DNA of 64,000 bases from Rhodoflexus caldus (GTDB lineage Bacteria; Bacteroidota; Bacteroidia; Cytophagales; Thermoflexibacteraceae): the NCBI RefSeq assembly GCF_021206925.1, contig NZ_JAJPRF010000001.1:372001-436000 (forward strand), in the 5' to 3' direction. The notes beneath the pieces are model-generated. The model was not told the origin of the DNA. It worked only from the letters and a program-made list of their open reading frames with translations, and made no database searches. The position numbers were made by a program, and so were the translations under genes. Of the stretch, positions 33,128 to 40,729 are shown one piece after another. Position 1 is the first letter of the stretch. Each line of letters begins with the position of its first letter.

Positions 33128-36100
33128 ATGGATGCAATCATTGCATTTTCGGTGCGCAACAAACTCATCATCGGTTTGCTGATGCTCATCTGGGTAATTT
33201 GGGGGGGCTATTCGGCTACTAAAATTGCGCTGGATGCCGTACCCGACATCACCAACAATCAGGTGCAGGTTATTACCCAATCCCCTTCGCTTTCCCCGCA
33301 AGAGGTAGAAAAATTTATCACTTTTCCCATAGAATTGGCAATGGCAAACGTGCAGCGCAAAGTGGAAATCCGTTCCATTTCGCGCTACGGGCTGTCGGTT
33401 GTTACCATTGTTTTTGAGGAAGGCATGGATATTTTGCAGGCGCGCCAATTGGTAGCCGAACAGTTGCGCATTGCCGAAGCCAACATTCCGCCCGAATTCG
33501 GCAAACCCGAAATGATGCCGATTACTACGGGGCTTGGCGAAATTTATCAGTACGTTTTGCAGGTGCAACCGGGCTACGAAAGCCGCTATTCGCCTATGGA
33601 ATTGCGCACCATTCAGGATTGGTTGGTGAAACGCTACTTGGCGGGCATCCCCGGCATTGCCGACGTGAGCAGTTTCGGCGGTTTTGTGAAGCAATACGAA
33701 GTTTCCGTGCTGCCCGACCGCCTGCGCAGCTTCGGACTAACGCCTATGGATTTGTTCCGCGCTTTGCAGATGAACAATCAGAACACGGGCGGCAGCTACA
33801 TGGAACGCGGGCAGCGGGCTTTCTACATCCGCGCCGAGGGGCTGGCGCAAGGCATCGCCGATATTGAAAAAATTGTCGTTACCCGAAAAGGCAACCTGCC
33901 CGTGTTGGTGCGCGATGTGGCAACCGTACAGTTGGGTTTTGCCCCGCGATTCGGTGCCATGACCAAAGACGGCAAAGGCGAAGTCGTGGGCGGCATTACG
34001 CTCATGCTCAAAGGCGCAAACTCTTCCGATGCCATTGCCAACGTGAAGGCACGCGTGGCACAGGTGCAAAAAATTCTGCCCGAAGGCATCCGCATAGAGC
34101 CTTACTTAGACCGCAGCATTTTGGTAGAAAAAACCATCCGAACGGTGGCGCAAAATTTGACCGAAGGCGGCTTGATTGTCGTTGCCGTGCTGGTGCTGAT
34201 GCTGGGTAACTTGCGGGCGGGCTTGGTCGTGGCTTCCGTGATTCCGCTGTCGTTCCTTTTTGCGCTGGGCATGATGGACTTGTTCGGCGTTTCCGCCAAT
34301 CTGATGAGCTTGGGCGCGATAGACTTCGGGCTGATTGTGGACGGGGCAATCATCATTGTAGAGGCGATGATGCACCGCCTGCACGGCGGCGACTTGCCGC
34401 ATCGGCTTAGCGCGGCTCAAATGGACGAGGAAGTGATTCTGACCGCTGCCAAAATTCGCCGTTCGGCAGCCTTCGGCGAGCTGATTATCCTGATGGTTTA
34501 CCTGCCGATTCTGGCACTGACCGGCATTGAGGGCAAAATGTTCAAGCCGATGGCGCAAACCGTAGGCTTTGCCATTTTCGGGGCGTTGTTGCTCTCTTTT
34601 ACCTACGTGCCGATGGCTTCCGCGCTGTTTTTGTCTAAACATACGGTCAAAAAGGTTAATTTTTCCGACCGCATGGTTGAATGGCTGCACGGCTTTTATC
34701 GCCCCGTGCTGTTGCTGGCTTTGCGCCACAAGGCACTTTTCCTCACGCTGATTGCGGCAATATTTGCGGGCTGTTTGTGGCTGTTTTCGCGCATGGGCGG
34801 CGAGTTCATCCCGACGCTGGACGAAGGCGACCTTGCCTGTCAGCAGGTAGTTCCCGTCGGCACGTCGCTGTCGGAAAGCATACGCACCTCGCTGGAAATG
34901 CAGAAAATCCTGCTCAAACATTTTCCCGACGAGGTAAAAACCATTGTTGCCAAAACGGGTTCGGCAGAAATTCCCACCGACCCGATGGGCGTGGAAGATT
35001 CCGACATTGCCATTGTGATGCACCCGCGTTCGCAGTGGAAAAAAGCCCAAGACCGCGAAACCATTTCCAACCTGATGAAAGCCAAACTTGCCGAATACAT
35101 GCCTTGGGTGAGCTACGAGTTTACGCAGCCCATTCAGTTGCGTTTCAACGAACTGATGACGGGCGTAAAAAGCGATGTTGCCATCAAAATTTTTGGCGAA
35201 GATTTGGACGTGCTGGCAGAAAAAGGCGCAGAGGCTGCCCAACTGATTGCCAAAATTCAGGGGGCGGGCGACGTTCGCGTGGAACAAACCGCAGGTATGC
35301 CGCAGTTAGTCGTGCGCTATAAGCGCGATAAAGTGGCACAATACGGGCTTTCCATAGAAGAACTGAACCGCACCGTACAAATTGCCTTTGCAGGGCTTGC
35401 CGCGGGAACGGTCTATGAAGGCGAGCGGCGTTTTGATTTGGTAGCAAGGCTGCCGCAACAGATGCGCCACCGGCTCAACGACATTGCCAATTTGTACGTC
35501 AATTTGCCCGACGGCAATCAGGTGTTGCTCAAAGAAGTAGCCGATATTGTGGAAGAACAGGGCGTTTCGCTCATCACCCGCGAGGATACGCGGCGCCGCA
35601 TCGTCATTGGCGTAAACGTCCGCAACCGCGACGTGGAATCGTTCATTGGTGAGGTGGAAAAAACGCTGGCAAGCCGTCTGAAACTGCCGCCCGGGTACAG
35701 CATCGTGTACGGCGGTCAGTTTGAAAACTTGCAGGCAGCAAAAGCGCGTTTGAGCGTTGCCGTTCCCGCTGCGCTGGGGCTGATTCTGATTTTGTTGTAT
35801 TTTACTTTTACTTCTGTTCGGCAGTCGTTGCTCATCTTTTCCGCCGTTCCGCTGGCGGCTATCGGCGGCATTTTGGCGCTGTGGCTGCGCGATATGCCTT
35901 TCAGCATTTCGGCGGGTGTCGGCTTTATTGCCCTGTTTGGCGTTGCCGTACTGAACGGCATTGTGCTTATCGGGCAGTTTAACCACCTCAAACACGACGG
36001 CATCGGCGATATTCGCAGCCGCGTGCTGGAAGGTACGCACATCCGTTTCCGCCCGATTCTGACTACGGCAATGGTAGCGGCTTTGGGCTTTCTGCCGATG

Positions 36101-36256
36101 GCAACATCCACACAGGCGGGGGCAGAGGTGCAAAAACCGCTGGCAACCGTTGTTATCGGCGGGTTGATAACCGCTTTGTTACTTACTTTGTTGGTGCTGC
36201 CCGTTTTGTACGAATGGGCAGAGCGCACTTTTGAACGCTCAACAGAAAAAAATTAA
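33128..36256 (+). CDS. CusA/CzcA-type heavy-metal efflux RND transporter
   Basis: A 1042-residue inner-membrane proton-driven pump of the HME-RND class. The start (MDAIIAFSVRNKLIIGLLML), DAVPDITNNQVQVIT and the TM4 signature SLGAIDFGLIVDGAIIIVEA with proton-relay acidic residues are diagnostic of Cu/Ag or Co/Zn/Cd exporters. Twelve transmembrane segments and two large periplasmic loops fit the length. Metal specificity cannot be read with certainty. The adaptor gene follows 15 bases downstream; no outer-membrane TolC-type channel is present, so that partner must be encoded elsewhere. The gene order (pump before adaptor) is reversed from cusCFBA. Confidence 0.93.
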   Translation: MDAIIAFSVRNKLIIGLLMLIWVIWGGYSATKIALDAVPDITNNQVQVITQSPSLSPQEVEKFITFPIELAMANVQRKVEIRSISRYGLSVVTIVFEEGMDILQARQLVAEQLRIAEANIPPEFGKPEMMPITTGLGEIYQYVLQVQPGYESRYSPMELRTIQDWLVKRYLAGIPGIADVSSFGGFVKQYEVSVLPDRLRSFGLTPMDLFRALQMNNQNTGGSYMERGQRAFYIRAEGLAQGIADIEKIVVTRKGNLPVLVRDVATVQLGFAPRFGAMTKDGKGEVVGGITLMLKGANSSDAIANVKARVAQVQKILPEGIRIEPYLDRSILVEKTIRTVAQNLTEGGLIVVAVLVLMLGNLRAGLVVASVIPLSFLFALGMMDLFGVSANLMSLGAIDFGLIVDGAIIIVEAMMHRLHGGDLPHRLSAAQMDEEVILTAAKIRRSAAFGELIILMVYLPILALTGIEGKMFKPMAQTVGFAIFGALLLSFTYVPMASALFLSKHTVKKVNFSDRMVEWLHGFYRPVLLLALRHKALFLTLIAAIFAGCLWLFSRMGGEFIPTLDEGDLACQQVVPVGTSLSESIRTSLEMQKILLKHFPDEVKTIVAKTGSAEIPTDPMGVEDSDIAIVMHPRSQWKKAQDRETISNLMKAKLAEYMPWVSYEFTQPIQLRFNELMTGVKSDVAIKIFGEDLDVLAEKGAEAAQLIAKIQGAGDVRVEQTAGMPQLVVRYKRDKVAQYGLSIEELNRTVQIAFAGLAAGTVYEGERRFDLVARLPQQMRHRLNDIANLYVNLPDGNQVLLKEVADIVEEQGVSLITREDTRRRIVIGVNVRNRDVESFIGEVEKTLASRLKLPPGYSIVYGGQFENLQAAKARLSVAVPAALGLILILLYFTFTSVRQSLLIFSAVPLAAIGGILALWLRDMPFSISAGVGFIALFGVAVLNGIVLIGQFNHLKHDGIGDIRSRVLEGTHIRFRPILTTAMVAALGFLPMATSTQAGAEVQKPLATVVIGGLITALLLTLLVLPVLYEWAERTFERSTEKN

Positions 36257-36271
36257 TCCGTACTGACAACC

Positions 36272-37417
36272 ATGCGTAAAATTTTGTATGTATTGCTCTT
36301 GCCTGCCGTTTGGGCTTGTTCCGATAAGCAGCAAACCGACACTGCCGAAACAAGCACCCCGCAAAAAACACCCGCAACATCCGTAACGCTTAGCCGACAG
36401 CAGGCAGAGCAGGCAGGCATCCGTTGGGATACGCTGCAACGGCGCAATATTGGCATTGCCGTAGCCGCCAACGGCACGTTGGAAGTACCGCCTTCGGAAA
36501 ATATTTCCATTACGGCAGTAATGGGCGGAATTGTTAAAAAAACCGACCTTTTGGCGGGTATGACCGTCAAAAAAGGTGATGTATTGGCGGTATTGGAACA
36601 CCCCGATTACATCCGCCTGCAACAGAACTATTTGGAAGCCCGCAACCAACTGACCTACGCCGAAAAAGAGTTGCGCCGTCAGGAAGAGCTGTTAGCCGCC
36701 AACGCCACCGCCGCACAAAAGCAGGAAGCGGCGGAAAATGCCTATAACGCTGCCCGCATACAGGTACGCAGCTTGGGCAGCCAATTGGAAATGCTGGGCG
36801 TGGATATGGCAGCACTCAATCGCGGCGATATTCAGCCACAGGTGGTCATCAGAGCACCCATCAGCGGCAATGTTACCGAAGTGGGCATCAATACGGGCAA
36901 GTTCGTAGCCGCCAACGAAATGCTTTGCAAAATCATCAGTCAAGAACATTTACACATTGTGCTGAAAGTTTTTGAGCGCGATGTGCTGAAAGTTCGCGTA
37001 GGGCAGCCCGTAACAGTGCGCATTATGGGCGCTGAAAAAGAATACAAAGCAAAAATTATTTTGGTCAATCGCGCATTTGACAACGCGACCAAGAGTGTGG
37101 AAGTACAGGCACACTTTGACCGCGACGATGTTACACTCAAACCCGGCATGTTCGTAGAAGCACAAATCCATACCAACGACATGCCGCACGAGTCGTTGCC
37201 CGACGATGCGCTTGTCAAAGAAGACGACCGTTGGTATGCCTTCGCCTTGAAGGAACAAGTGTCGGACAATCTCACTTTTGAAAAAATTCCGGTAGAAAAA
37301 ATAGCTTCCGAAAGCGGCTTTTCGGCAATCGTCGTTCCGCCGCAGTGGAAAGGCAAGCCTTTTGTGCAGTCGGGTGTATATTACCTCACCTCTACTATGG
37401 ACAAAGAGAGTGAGTGA
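36272..37417 (+). CDS. RND efflux periplasmic adaptor lipoprotein (CusB/CzcB-like)
   Basis: A 381-residue membrane-fusion protein. A lipobox ending in Cys16 (LLLPAVWAC) indicates a lipid-anchored adaptor. A beta-barrel and lipoyl half (ISITAVMGGIVKKTDLLAGMTVKKGDVLAVL), a helical hairpin rich in Gln/Ala/Glu (about 115-175), the second lipoyl half (VIRAPISGNVTEVGINTGKFV) and the membrane-proximal beta domain follow in order. It bridges the pump to an outer-membrane channel. No metal-binding N-terminal Met cluster as in CusB is seen. It is cotranscribed with the pump. Confidence 0.92.
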   Translation: MRKILYVLLLPAVWACSDKQQTDTAETSTPQKTPATSVTLSRQQAEQAGIRWDTLQRRNIGIAVAANGTLEVPPSENISITAVMGGIVKKTDLLAGMTVKKGDVLAVLEHPDYIRLQQNYLEARNQLTYAEKELRRQEELLAANATAAQKQEAAENAYNAARIQVRSLGSQLEMLGVDMAALNRGDIQPQVVIRAPISGNVTEVGINTGKFVAANEMLCKIISQEHLHIVLKVFERDVLKVRVGQPVTVRIMGAEKEYKAKIILVNRAFDNATKSVEVQAHFDRDDVTLKPGMFVEAQIHTNDMPHESLPDDALVKEDDRWYAFALKEQVSDNLTFEKIPVEKIASESGFSAIVVPPQWKGKPFVQSGVYYLTSTMDKESE

Positions 37418-37442
37418 TTTTGTCGTATTTTAGCGGGATAAA

Positions 37443-37472
37443 TGTAGGGACACGGCGTGCCTTGTCCCTACA
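37443..37472. repeat. REP-like palindrome
   Basis: TGTAGGGACACGGC, a GT loop and GCCTTGTCCCTACA form a 14-bp stem with one mismatch. It lies between the adaptor gene and the gldF-like gene. Such TGTAGGGACA palindromes resemble dispersed REP elements of other bacteria; it may also end the efflux transcript, although only a short A/T stretch follows. Confidence 0.65.
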
Positions 37473-37507
37473 TACGTTAGGTCAGAAAATAAAAAACGCA
37501 AACCAAC

Positions 37508-38236
37508 GTGTGGACGATATTTAAAAAGGAACTGAACAGTTTTTTCGGCTCATTGGTCGGTTATTTGGTCATCAGCATTTTTCTGGCGGGTGTGTGGCTG
37601 TTTGTCTGGCTTTTTCCCGATACAAGCATTTTGAGCTACGGATATGCAAGTATGGACGGCTTTTTTAACACTGTGCCGTTCGTATTCCTGTTTTTAGTTC
37701 CTGCCATTTGCATGAGGGCTTTCGCCGAGGAAAAGCGCAACGGCACACTGGAATGGCTGCTCACCAAACCATTGAGCGATTTGGAAATTGTGCTGGCAAA
37801 ATACTTCGCCGCATGGGCTTTGACAGGCATTGCCTTGCTGCCAACGCTGGTTTACTACTATTCGGTTTATGAGTTGGGTTCGCCCAAAGGCAATATTGAT
37901 ACCGCAGCCGTTGTTGGGTCGTATGTCGGGCTTTTCCTGCTGGGCGGTGTTTTTGCCGCCATTGGTGTGTTTGCCTCTTCACTTACCGATAGCCAGATTG
38001 TAGCCTTCATTTTGGCTGTATTTTTCTGCTTTGTGGCGTATTTCGGGCTAGGTGCGGTGGCTTCGCTGGATTTGTGGTCAGACAGTGCCGTTATTTTGGC
38101 GCAACTCGGGCTGGACTACCATTACAGCGCGCTCGGTCGCGGACTGATTGATTCGCGCAATGTGCTGTACCTGTTGAGTGCTGCGCTTATCTTCAATTAT
38201 TTAACATGGCTGGTTTTGCGCAGCCGCAAATGGTAA
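37508..38236 (+). CDS. gldF: ABC-2 type permease, GldF-like (gliding motility family)
   Basis: A 242-residue integral membrane protein with six hydrophobic segments. The start (MWTIFKKELNSFFGSLVGYLV) and the segment CMRAFAEEKRNGTLEWLLTKP are characteristic of GldF, the permease of the GldAFG complex required for gliding in Flavobacterium johnsoniae, and of related ABC-2 permeases. Translation begins with GTG, fixed by the stop-free MWTIF reading. GldG, normally downstream, is not here, and gldA is also absent. Motility function is therefore inferred only from family similarity. An ATCCGC-type repeat follows the stop. Confidence 0.75.
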   Translation: MWTIFKKELNSFFGSLVGYLVISIFLAGVWLFVWLFPDTSILSYGYASMDGFFNTVPFVFLFLVPAICMRAFAEEKRNGTLEWLLTKPLSDLEIVLAKYFAAWALTGIALLPTLVYYYSVYELGSPKGNIDTAAVVGSYVGLFLLGGVFAAIGVFASSLTDSQIVAFILAVFFCFVAYFGLGAVASLDLWSDSAVILAQLGLDYHYSALGRGLIDSRNVLYLLSAALIFNYLTWLVLRSRKW

Positions 38237-38256
38237 CGGCGATATATGCACGCGGA

Positions 38257-38331
38257 TTTTGGCAGACGGCACGGATAAACGCCGATTAAGCTATTTTATC
38301 CAATAAAAATCCGCGTAAACCCGCGTTATCT
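38257..38331. repeat. ATCCGC/GCGGAT-rich interspersed element, copy 2
   Basis: Contains ACGCGGATTTT, ACGGATAAACGCCGATT, AAATCCGCGTAAACCCGCG. It fills the 130-base gap between the gldF-like gene and radA. Confidence 0.5.
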
Positions 38332-38366
38332 GCCTGAAATCAGCGTTCTTCTAAAAAAGATACACA

Positions 38367-39767
38367 ATGGCTGCCAAACTCAAAACCTCCTATTTCTGCC
38401 AGAATTGCGGCTATCAGTCGGCCAAATGGATGGGTAAATGCCCCTCTTGCCAACAATGGAACAGCTTTGCCGAAGAAATTATTGCCAAAGAAGACAAAGC
38501 CAAACCTACATGGCGCAGCGAAGGCAAGCAGTCCGTAGCCCCGAAGCCTAAGCCCATTGCAGAGATAGACTACACCGAGCAACCGCGCCACATCACGCCC
38601 GACAAAGAACTGAACCGCGTACTCGGCGGCGGCATCGTGCCGGGCAGCATCGTACTCATTGGCGGCGAGCCGGGCATTGGCAAGTCCACACTCTTGCTGC
38701 AAATCGCCCTGAATATGCCCCTGAAAGTGCTGTATATTTCGGGCGAAGAAAGCGAACAGCAAATCAAGATGCGGGCAGAGCGCATTGAACTGCCCGAAAA
38801 TAAATCCATCACACCTGCGACGCAAAGCGAGTGCTTCATTCTGACCGAAACCAACACGCAGCATATTTTTAAACACATAGAGCAGTTAGAACCCGAACTG
38901 CTCATTGTGGACTCCATTCAAACAATGGCAACTTCGCACATTGAGTCGGCGGCAGGCAGCGTGTCGCAAGTCCGCGAATGTACCGCAGAGCTGTTGCGCT
39001 ATGCTAAAGAAAGCGGCACACCTGTTTTTCTGATTGGGCACATCACCAAAGAAGGCACACTGGCAGGCCCCAAAGTGCTGGAACACATGGTGGATACCGT
39101 GCTGCAATTTGAGGGCGACCGCCACCTGACTTACCGCATTTTGCGCACCATTAAAAACCGCTTTGGTTCTACTTCGGAACTCGGCATCTATGAGATGCGC
39201 ACCGGCGGCCTGCGCGAAGTCGGCAATCCTTCGGAAATCTTACTCTCGCAGCGCGATGACCACCTCAGCGGTATCAGCATCGGCACGACGCTGGAAGGTA
39301 ACCGCCCGCTGTTAATAGAAGTACAATCTTTGGTGAGTGCAGCCACCTACGGCACGCCGCAGCGCAGCAGCACGGGTTTTGACGCCAAACGACTGAATAT
39401 GTTGCTGGCCGTGCTGGAAAAACGCGGAGGCTACCGACTCGGCACGCAAGACGTTTTTTTGAACATTGCCGGCGGTTTCCGCGTGGAAGACCCAGCCATT
39501 GACCTTGCCGTCTGCCTTTCCATCGTTTCATCGTATGAGGACATTGCCATTCCGCCGCACACCTGTTTTGCGGGCGAAGTGGGACTGGGTGGCGAAATCC
39601 GCGCCGTGAGCCGCATAGAAAACCGCATCGCCGAAGCCGAAAAGTTGGGCTTCCGGCAGATTTTCATTTCCCGCTACAACACCAAAGGCTTGGAAATGAG
39701 TCGCTTCAACATGAAAATCCATCCTGTTGCACATGTGGGCGAAGTGATTCAAAAACTTATAGTGTAG
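38367..39767 (+). CDS. radA: DNA repair protein RadA
   Basis: A 466-residue RecA-paralogue helicase that drives branch migration in recombination. An N-terminal zinc finger has Cys11, Cys14, Cys25 and Cys28 (CQNCGYQSAKWMGKCPSCQ). The Walker A GGEPGIGKSTLL, the RadA-specific KNRFG motif and the C-terminal Lon-protease-like domain (GGFRVEDPAIDLAV, FAGEVGLGGEIRAV) are all present. The length is typical. No terminator follows immediately, but a long imperfect hairpin lies about 50 bases downstream. Confidence 0.97.
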   Translation: MAAKLKTSYFCQNCGYQSAKWMGKCPSCQQWNSFAEEIIAKEDKAKPTWRSEGKQSVAPKPKPIAEIDYTEQPRHITPDKELNRVLGGGIVPGSIVLIGGEPGIGKSTLLLQIALNMPLKVLYISGEESEQQIKMRAERIELPENKSITPATQSECFILTETNTQHIFKHIEQLEPELLIVDSIQTMATSHIESAAGSVSQVRECTAELLRYAKESGTPVFLIGHITKEGTLAGPKVLEHMVDTVLQFEGDRHLTYRILRTIKNRFGSTSELGIYEMRTGGLREVGNPSEILLSQRDDHLSGISIGTTLEGNRPLLIEVQSLVSAATYGTPQRSSTGFDAKRLNMLLAVLEKRGGYRLGTQDVFLNIAGGFRVEDPAIDLAVCLSIVSSYEDIAIPPHTCFAGEVGLGGEIRAVSRIENRIAEAEKLGFRQIFISRYNTKGLEMSRFNMKIHPVAHVGEVIQKLIV

Positions 39768-39815
39768 CTTTAACAAAAATATTCTAAGCCTTTTATTTGC
39801 AGTTAGTTAGCTTTT

Positions 39816-39880
39816 GCCTAACTTCGTTATACGATGCGTGCGCACATGCAGCGGCACGCTGTTGCATAACGAATTGAGGA
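39816..39880. repeat. Long imperfect hairpin downstream of radA
   Basis: TTCGTTAT (39823-39830) pairs perfectly with ATAACGAA (39866-39873), and GCGTGC (39836-39841) with GCACGC (39854-39859). GCCTAAC precedes the left arm and TTGAGG follows the right arm with partial pairing. There is no T-tract. The layout loosely recalls an attC site but lacks the matching GTTRRRY end. It occupies most of the 137-base gap before the LysM gene. Confidence 0.55.
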
Positions 39881-39904
39881 ATTGCTGTTCAAACGACACC
39901 GACC

Positions 39905-40678
39905 ATGAAATCCCGCATATTATTTTTTCTGGCATTAACTGTTCTATCGGGCATTATTCGGCCATTAGATGCACAAACGCCGCCCAAGGATGGTAAAAAG
40001 ATAAAATACACCGTTAAAAAAGGCGACAGCGTGAACGGCATTGCCCGCAAGTTTGGCATGAAGCCGCAAGAGGTGCTCGCACTGAATAACATCAAAAATG
40101 CCAACCACATCCGCGAAGGACAGGAAATTCTCGTTATTGACAATCAGCGTGCGGCAACCGATGCTATACCGGTGGTGGCGGCCTCGTCTGCTCCGGCTGC
40201 GGTAACAAAAGTGGAAACCAAGCGCTACCATGCCGTTATGCAGGGGGAAACACTCAACAGCATTGCTCGCCTCTACGGCACTACGGTAGCTAACCTGATG
40301 CAATGGAACAACCTGACAACAGCCAACACGGGCTTAAAACCCGGGCAAAAGTTGGTTGTGGGAGATTTAAGCAACGAAGTCAAGCAGGAACAGTTTCTCA
40401 CCGGCAAAGGGCGCATCATCAACGAGCGCGGCATGGGCATGATGATTAGCGGGGTAGATGCTAAACTCAACGTTGCGCTGCATCGCTCGGCACCCGAAGG
40501 CAGTATGATTCGTATCTACAACGAAAGCACCAAGCGCGCCGTGCTGGCAAAAGTTATCGGTAAAATCCCTAACGTGGACAGCGATAAAAAAGTAATCGTT
40601 AAACTTTCCGCAGGTGCATGCCGTGCATTGGGCGTAATGAACGACCGATTCCCCGTAGAGGTTACTTACGAGAAATAA
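39905..40678 (+). CDS. LysM-repeat protein with double-psi beta-barrel (RlpA-like) end
   Basis: A 257-residue exported protein with a signal peptide (residues 1-23, ending LDAQ). Two LysM repeats (KYTVKKGDSVNGIARKFGMK, about 34-78, and RYHAVMQGETLNSIARLYG, about 103-147) bind peptidoglycan. The final 80 residues (GMGMMISGVDAKLNVALHRS onward) resemble a septal-ring lipoprotein A-type beta-barrel without obvious catalytic acids. It probably sits on the cell wall. It is next to, and in the same direction as, the AsmA-like gene. Confidence 0.85.
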   Translation: MKSRILFFLALTVLSGIIRPLDAQTPPKDGKKIKYTVKKGDSVNGIARKFGMKPQEVLALNNIKNANHIREGQEILVIDNQRAATDAIPVVAASSAPAAVTKVETKRYHAVMQGETLNSIARLYGTTVANLMQWNNLTTANTGLKPGQKLVVGDLSNEVKQEQFLTGKGRIINERGMGMMISGVDAKLNVALHRSAPEGSMIRIYNESTKRAVLAKVIGKIPNVDSDKKVIVKLSAGACRALGVMNDRFPVEVTYEK

Positions 40679-40698
40679 AACCGACATAGTGCCAAAAT

Positions 40699-40729
40699 CA
40701 GTAGATTTGTGTAAACCAAATTACTACTG
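40699..40729. repeat. Inverted repeat abutting the AsmA-like start codon
   Basis: CAGTAGATTTG and CAAATTACTACTG form a stem with a two-base bulge around TGTAAAC; it ends one base before the ATG. It contains TAGATTTG (40702-40709), a possible -7 box. It could be an operator or an RNA hairpin limiting translation. Confidence 0.45.

Noticed and set aside
34106-35287. A 393-codon frame antisense to the efflux pump gene.
   Set aside because: His/Gln/Arg-rich shadow translation of an intact RND transporter gene.
39814-39996. A 60-codon frame between radA and the LysM gene.
   Set aside because: It crosses the hairpin element and the signal-peptide codons of the LysM gene in another frame.
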